Of a stretch of DNA of 64,000 nucleotides, positions 60,819 to 64,000 are shown piece after piece. Numbering within the stretch: position 1 is the first letter of the stretch; every line of letters begins with the position of its first letter. The DNA is taken from positions 62,001-126,000 of the forward strand of contig NZ_FMUS01000003.1 of the NCBI RefSeq assembly GCF_900101495.1. The letters run 5' to 3'. Made by a program: the position numbers and the translations under genes. The stretch is from Alkaliphilus peptidifermentans DSM 18978 (GTDB lineage Bacteria; Bacillota; Clostridia; Peptostreptococcales; Natronincolaceae). The notes under the pieces are model-generated. The model was not told the origin of the DNA and searched no databases. It worked only from the letters and a program-made list of their open reading frames with translations.

Positions 60819-62894
60819 TTATTGCGTAAAGCTTTCTTTATACTGCAATTGATAAAGATTAAAATAAATCCCCTCATTTTGTAATAACTCTTGATGATTA
60901 CCCATTTCACGAATTTTTCCCTTATGCAAAACTATAATTTTACTACAATTTTGAATGGTGGATAATCTATGGGCAATTGCAATGGTTGTCCTTCCTTTAA
61001 TAATTTTCACAATGGCATCCTGTATAAGCTCCTCAGTTTCGGTATCTATATTGGAGGTGGCTTCATCTAAAATTAATATTGATGGATTAAATACCAAAGC
61101 CCGTGCGAAGGCCAATAGCTGTCTTTGCCCAGTTGAGAGATTAGCTCCCCGTTCCATCACTGGCTCATTGTACCCTTTGGGTAGCTTTTCTATAAATGAA
61201 TGGGCGTTAACGTACTCTGCAATCTCCATAATTCTATCATCTGTTATATTCTGTTGATTTAACACTATATTGTCACGGATAGTACCAGTGAACATAAATA
61301 CATCTTGTAGAACTACTCCTATATTTTTTCTTAATTCCTTTAAGGGATAATCCTTAATATTGACACCGTCAATAAGTATTTCACCCTTCTGTATATCGTA
61401 AAGCCTACTAATTAAATTAATAATTGAAGATTTACCAGCCCCTGTAGCTCCAACAAAAGCAACTGATTCACCAGGGTTAATTTTAAAGCTAATATCCCTT
61501 AATACCCAATCCTCATCCTTATAAGCAAACCAAACGTTTCTGAATTCAATCTCTCCTTTAAACTCAGTTGCTTTTACAGGACTAATTGGATCTGTAACTG
61601 CTGGTTCCTTATCAATCAAAGCAAAAATCCTTTCGGAGGATGCCATAGCAGACTGTAATATATTATACTTTTCAGTTAAATCATTAATGGGCTGAAAGAA
61701 TCGTTTCAAATAGCTTATAAATGCAAAAAGGACACCAAATTCAATGTTTTGTCTAAGCAATTGACCACCACCATACCAAATTAAAAGTGCCATTCCAAGG
61801 GATCTTATTACCTCCATAGATGGACGGAAAATAGAGAATATAAAGATCTCTCTTTTATTTGCATCTAAAAGCTCTCTGTTGCTATGATCAAAGCTATTAT
61901 ATTGCTGATTTTCCCTTTTGAAAATATGTATGGTTTTCATACCAGTAAAGTTTTCATTAAGACTAGAGTTAATTTTAGCCAGCTTAACTCTTACATCACG
62001 ATAGGCATCTCTAATTTTTAATCTAAAAATTGCTGCTGAAATTAGAATTAATGGTATAACGGCAAATGAAATTAAAGCAAGCCTAACATTCATTCGAAGC
62101 ATAACAATGACAATACCTAGAAGAAGAAATAGGTCCTTAAATAGATTTACCAACACTCCTGTATACATCTCATACAGTGTTTCTGTATCGTTGGTAACTC
62201 TAGTAACCAATCTACCTACTGGGTTTTTATCAAAAAAGCTTAAGGACATCCCTTGTAGGTGAGAAAAAAGCTGCTGACGTATGTTATAAACAATTTTATT
62301 GCTGGTATGGTTTAGTACATATACTTGTATATAGTTAAATAGAAATCCAAGTACTATTATTGCAAGATACAGGAGGCTCAGTTTATAAAGAGATGATACA
62401 TCACCCCTTCTAAAAACCCTTACATCGTTGGGAGAAAGGGATTTTACCTCCGTCAATTCTCCATTATACTGCAATAATATAGTGCCATCCTCTTCTATTA
62501 TTTCGTATTCTACATTTCTTAAATTATATTCACCCATTACAAGATAGTCATTCTGCTGATGACGTATAAGCTGAACAACATCATCATAAGTAAGGGAATC
62601 TGAATCTGGGTAATCTTTTTCTTTAACATAATACCTTCCCTGAAAAGCTACATAATCTAAATTGTGTGGTGTATCATCAAAAACATAAATAGGCTTTTCG
62701 TACACATTTATATGATCATCAATAGCGATTTTTATTATAAAGGGTTGAGCTAGGTCAATAACAGAAATTAATATAAGAAGTACAATACACAATGTTAGGG
62801 CGGCCCAATAGGGCCTTGCATATTTCAATAGACGACCCATAAGCTTTGAATCATAGGATTTTCCAAGTACCTCTTCTTGAAAATTATTACTCAT
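60819..62894 (-). CDS. ABC exporter half-transporter with extracytoplasmic insertion
   Basis: The 691-residue protein has an N-terminal six-helix domain and a C-terminal ATPase: Walker A VGATGAGKSSIINL, signature NLSTGQRQLLAF, Walker B ILILDEATSNID, and H-loop IAHRLST. Between helices one and two, about residues 62-160 form an additional soluble domain (from VYEKPIYVFDDTPHNLDY to SLSPNDVRVFRRGDV), as seen in the larger subunit of some heterodimeric Firmicute exporters such as YheH. It pairs with the gene upstream, 11 bases away. The substrate is probably hydrophobic drugs or lipids; unproven. Confidence 0.92.
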   Translation of the reverse strand: MSNNFQEEVLGKSYDSKLMGRLLKYARPYWAALTLCIVLLILISVIDLAQPFIIKIAIDDHINVYEKPIYVFDDTPHNLDYVAFQGRYYVKEKDYPDSDSLTYDDVVQLIRHQQNDYLVMGEYNLRNVEYEIIEEDGTILLQYNGELTEVKSLSPNDVRVFRRGDVSSLYKLSLLYLAIIVLGFLFNYIQVYVLNHTSNKIVYNIRQQLFSHLQGMSLSFFDKNPVGRLVTRVTNDTETLYEMYTGVLVNLFKDLFLLLGIVIVMLRMNVRLALISFAVIPLILISAAIFRLKIRDAYRDVRVKLAKINSSLNENFTGMKTIHIFKRENQQYNSFDHSNRELLDANKREIFIFSIFRPSMEVIRSLGMALLIWYGGGQLLRQNIEFGVLFAFISYLKRFFQPINDLTEKYNILQSAMASSERIFALIDKEPAVTDPISPVKATEFKGEIEFRNVWFAYKDEDWVLRDISFKINPGESVAFVGATGAGKSSIINLISRLYDIQKGEILIDGVNIKDYPLKELRKNIGVVLQDVFMFTGTIRDNIVLNQQNITDDRIMEIAEYVNAHSFIEKLPKGYNEPVMERGANLSTGQRQLLAFARALVFNPSILILDEATSNIDTETEELIQDAIVKIIKGRTTIAIAHRLSTIQNCSKIIVLHKGKIREMGNHQELLQNEGIYFNLYQLQYKESFTQ

Positions 62895-62905
62895 CTCTAC
62901 ACCTC

Positions 62906-64000
62906 CTAATCCTGTGCTATTTTTTCCTCTAATAGTTGTTTTTGATATATTTCAAAGTATAGTTTTCTATTTTCCAATAGCTCGTTATGGGTTCCTTCCT
63001 CAACTATTTCACCATTATCCATAACAATAATCTTATCGCTATCTTTAATGGTGGAAATGCGATGAGCAATAATTATACTGGTGCTCTCCTTCATCGCATC
63101 CTTTAATGAACTCAAAATGCGCTCTTCTGTATCTGTATCAACTGCTGAAAGGGCATCATCCAACACTAGTATTTTTGGTTTTTTGATTAGAGCCCTTGCA
63201 ATTGATATTCTTTGCTTTTGTCCACCAGAAAGGGTTACTCCACGTTCACCTACAAAGGTTTCATATCCATCAGGAAAACCTACAATATTATCATGGACCT
63301 CTGCAATTTTTGCTGTTCGAATAATTTCTTCTTTACTACATTCATCAACACCAAAAGCAATATTCTCAGCTATGGTTGTAGAAAAAAGAAAGCTATCTTG
63401 ATCAACATAGCCTATTTGACTTCTAATACTTCGTAGCTGTACCTTGTTAAGAGCATTACCGTCAATAGATATTATACCTTCGTTTGCATCAAACAATCTC
63501 AATAGAAGTGTAGCAATGGTTGTTTTACCACTGCCGGTTTTTCCAATAACACCTATACTGGTACCAGAGGAAATGCTAAGAGTAAAATTCTTTAGGGCGT
63601 CTTCATTACTATTAGGATATTTAAATGACACATTATTGAATTCAATATCACCCTTTATATCTTTATGATCAATAGCATCAGGTTGATCCACAACTTCTGG
63701 CTGTTCATCTAATATAGTATTGATTCTTTCCATAGAAGCTGAGCCCCTTTGAAGCACGTTAATAACCCAACCAATAGCCATCATCGGCCATACAAGTAAG
63801 GCTAGATAAGCCTCAAAGGCTATAAAATCTCCTAAAGAGATATCTCCGTAAATAACTAGAGTGCCTCCATAGCCCACAACAATTAAAAAACTCAAAGCCG
63901 ACATAAATTGAACAAATGGAAAAAACATACCGAACAATTTAACCATAGCCATGTTTTTGTCATAGACATGCTGGTTTTTTACACTGAACTTTTTAATTTC
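62906..64000 (-). CDS. ABC exporter half-transporter, N-terminus outside window
   Basis: The frame is open to the window end (EIKKFSVKNQHVYDKNMAMV and onward), so only the C-terminal 364 residues are visible. They hold the last membrane helices and a full ATPase: VIGKTGSGKTTIATLLL, VDQDSFLFSTTIAENI, TLSGGQKQRISIARAL, ILVLDDALSAVDTDTE and IAHRIST. The Walker B aspartate is followed by Asp (LDDALS) where Glu is usual, so this is the degenerate-site partner typical of heterodimeric exporters; the partner at 60819 has Glu. Confidence 0.92.
   Translation of the reverse strand, partial: EIKKFSVKNQHVYDKNMAMVKLFGMFFPFVQFMSALSFLIVVGYGGTLVIYGDISLGDFIAFEAYLALLVWPMMAIGWVINVLQRGSASMERINTILDEQPEVVDQPDAIDHKDIKGDIEFNNVSFKYPNSNEDALKNFTLSISSGTSIGVIGKTGSGKTTIATLLLRLFDANEGIISIDGNALNKVQLRSIRSQIGYVDQDSFLFSTTIAENIAFGVDECSKEEIIRTAKIAEVHDNIVGFPDGYETFVGERGVTLSGGQKQRISIARALIKKPKILVLDDALSAVDTDTEERILSSLKDAMKESTSIIIAHRISTIKDSDKIIVMDNGEIVEEGTHNELLENRKLYFEIYQKQLLEEKIAQD

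Overview
The window is a low-GC, gene-dense stretch of a bacterial chromosome. It looks like an anaerobic, spore-forming member of the Clostridia (Firmicutes), with an Alkaliphilus-like flavour. The grounds are AT-rich codon use with strong GGAGG ribosome sites, a SpoVB-type flippase, Firmicute riboswitches (lysine, c-di-AMP, molybdenum cofactor), a GlnK/GlnL-like two-component pair, sodium-type bioenergetics (Nqr) and a selenocysteine-containing peroxiredoxin. The genus is inference; no 16S gene is present.

Layout. 1-4.4 kb: an ABC-2 export system (ATPase, lipoprotein, two permeases, one of them frameshifted). 4.5-7.3 kb: folC on the minus strand, then an encapsulated ferritin and its encapsulin shell. 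7.4-14.9 kb: a lysine riboswitch and the operon asd-dapA-dapB-dapH-lysC-aminotransferase-lysA. 15-16.1 kb: a hypothetical gene and a TIM-barrel protein with a paralogue at 53 kb. 16.3-20.3 kb (minus): nqrBCDEF without nqrA. 20.5 kb: tRNA-Val(GAC). 20.7-26.6 kb: a c-di-AMP riboswitch and a potassium-uptake operon carrying its own histidine kinase and two response regulators. 26.6-33 kb: an FAH-family enzyme, a frameshifted sensory-type FeFe hydrogenase, a DAACS symporter, PepF and a Nudix hydrolase. 33-39.2 kb: a GlnK/GlnL-like pair, NAD kinase, an RluA-type pseudouridine synthase, tRNA-Ala(GGC) and small genes. 39.4-47.2 kb: an FtsH-like protease, PEP carboxykinase, and a Moco-type riboswitch with two moeA genes and a MOSC gene. 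47.5-54.5 kb: PolX, SpoVB, a degenerate GGDEF protein, the selenoprotein, S14, a zinc-ribbon protein, the TIM-barrel paralogue and a PHP phosphatase. 54.6-64 kb: arginine deiminase, a 46-residue Cys-rich peptide, a YdcF-like protein, an M23 peptidase, a lipoprotein and a heterodimeric ABC exporter that runs off the window.

Three operons are led by recognisable riboswitches followed by terminator hairpins, so lysine, potassium and molybdenum-cofactor genes each appear to be controlled by attenuation. The most unusual structural feature is a pair of about 150-bp non-coding elements (41.2 and 47.3 kb). Each sits between two exact copies of a different terminator hairpin, as if a small mobile element had inserted at a terminator and duplicated it. 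Two genes (1943-3171 and 27769-29030) are split by one-base shifts at A/T runs; these may be sequencing errors, true lesions or slippage sites.
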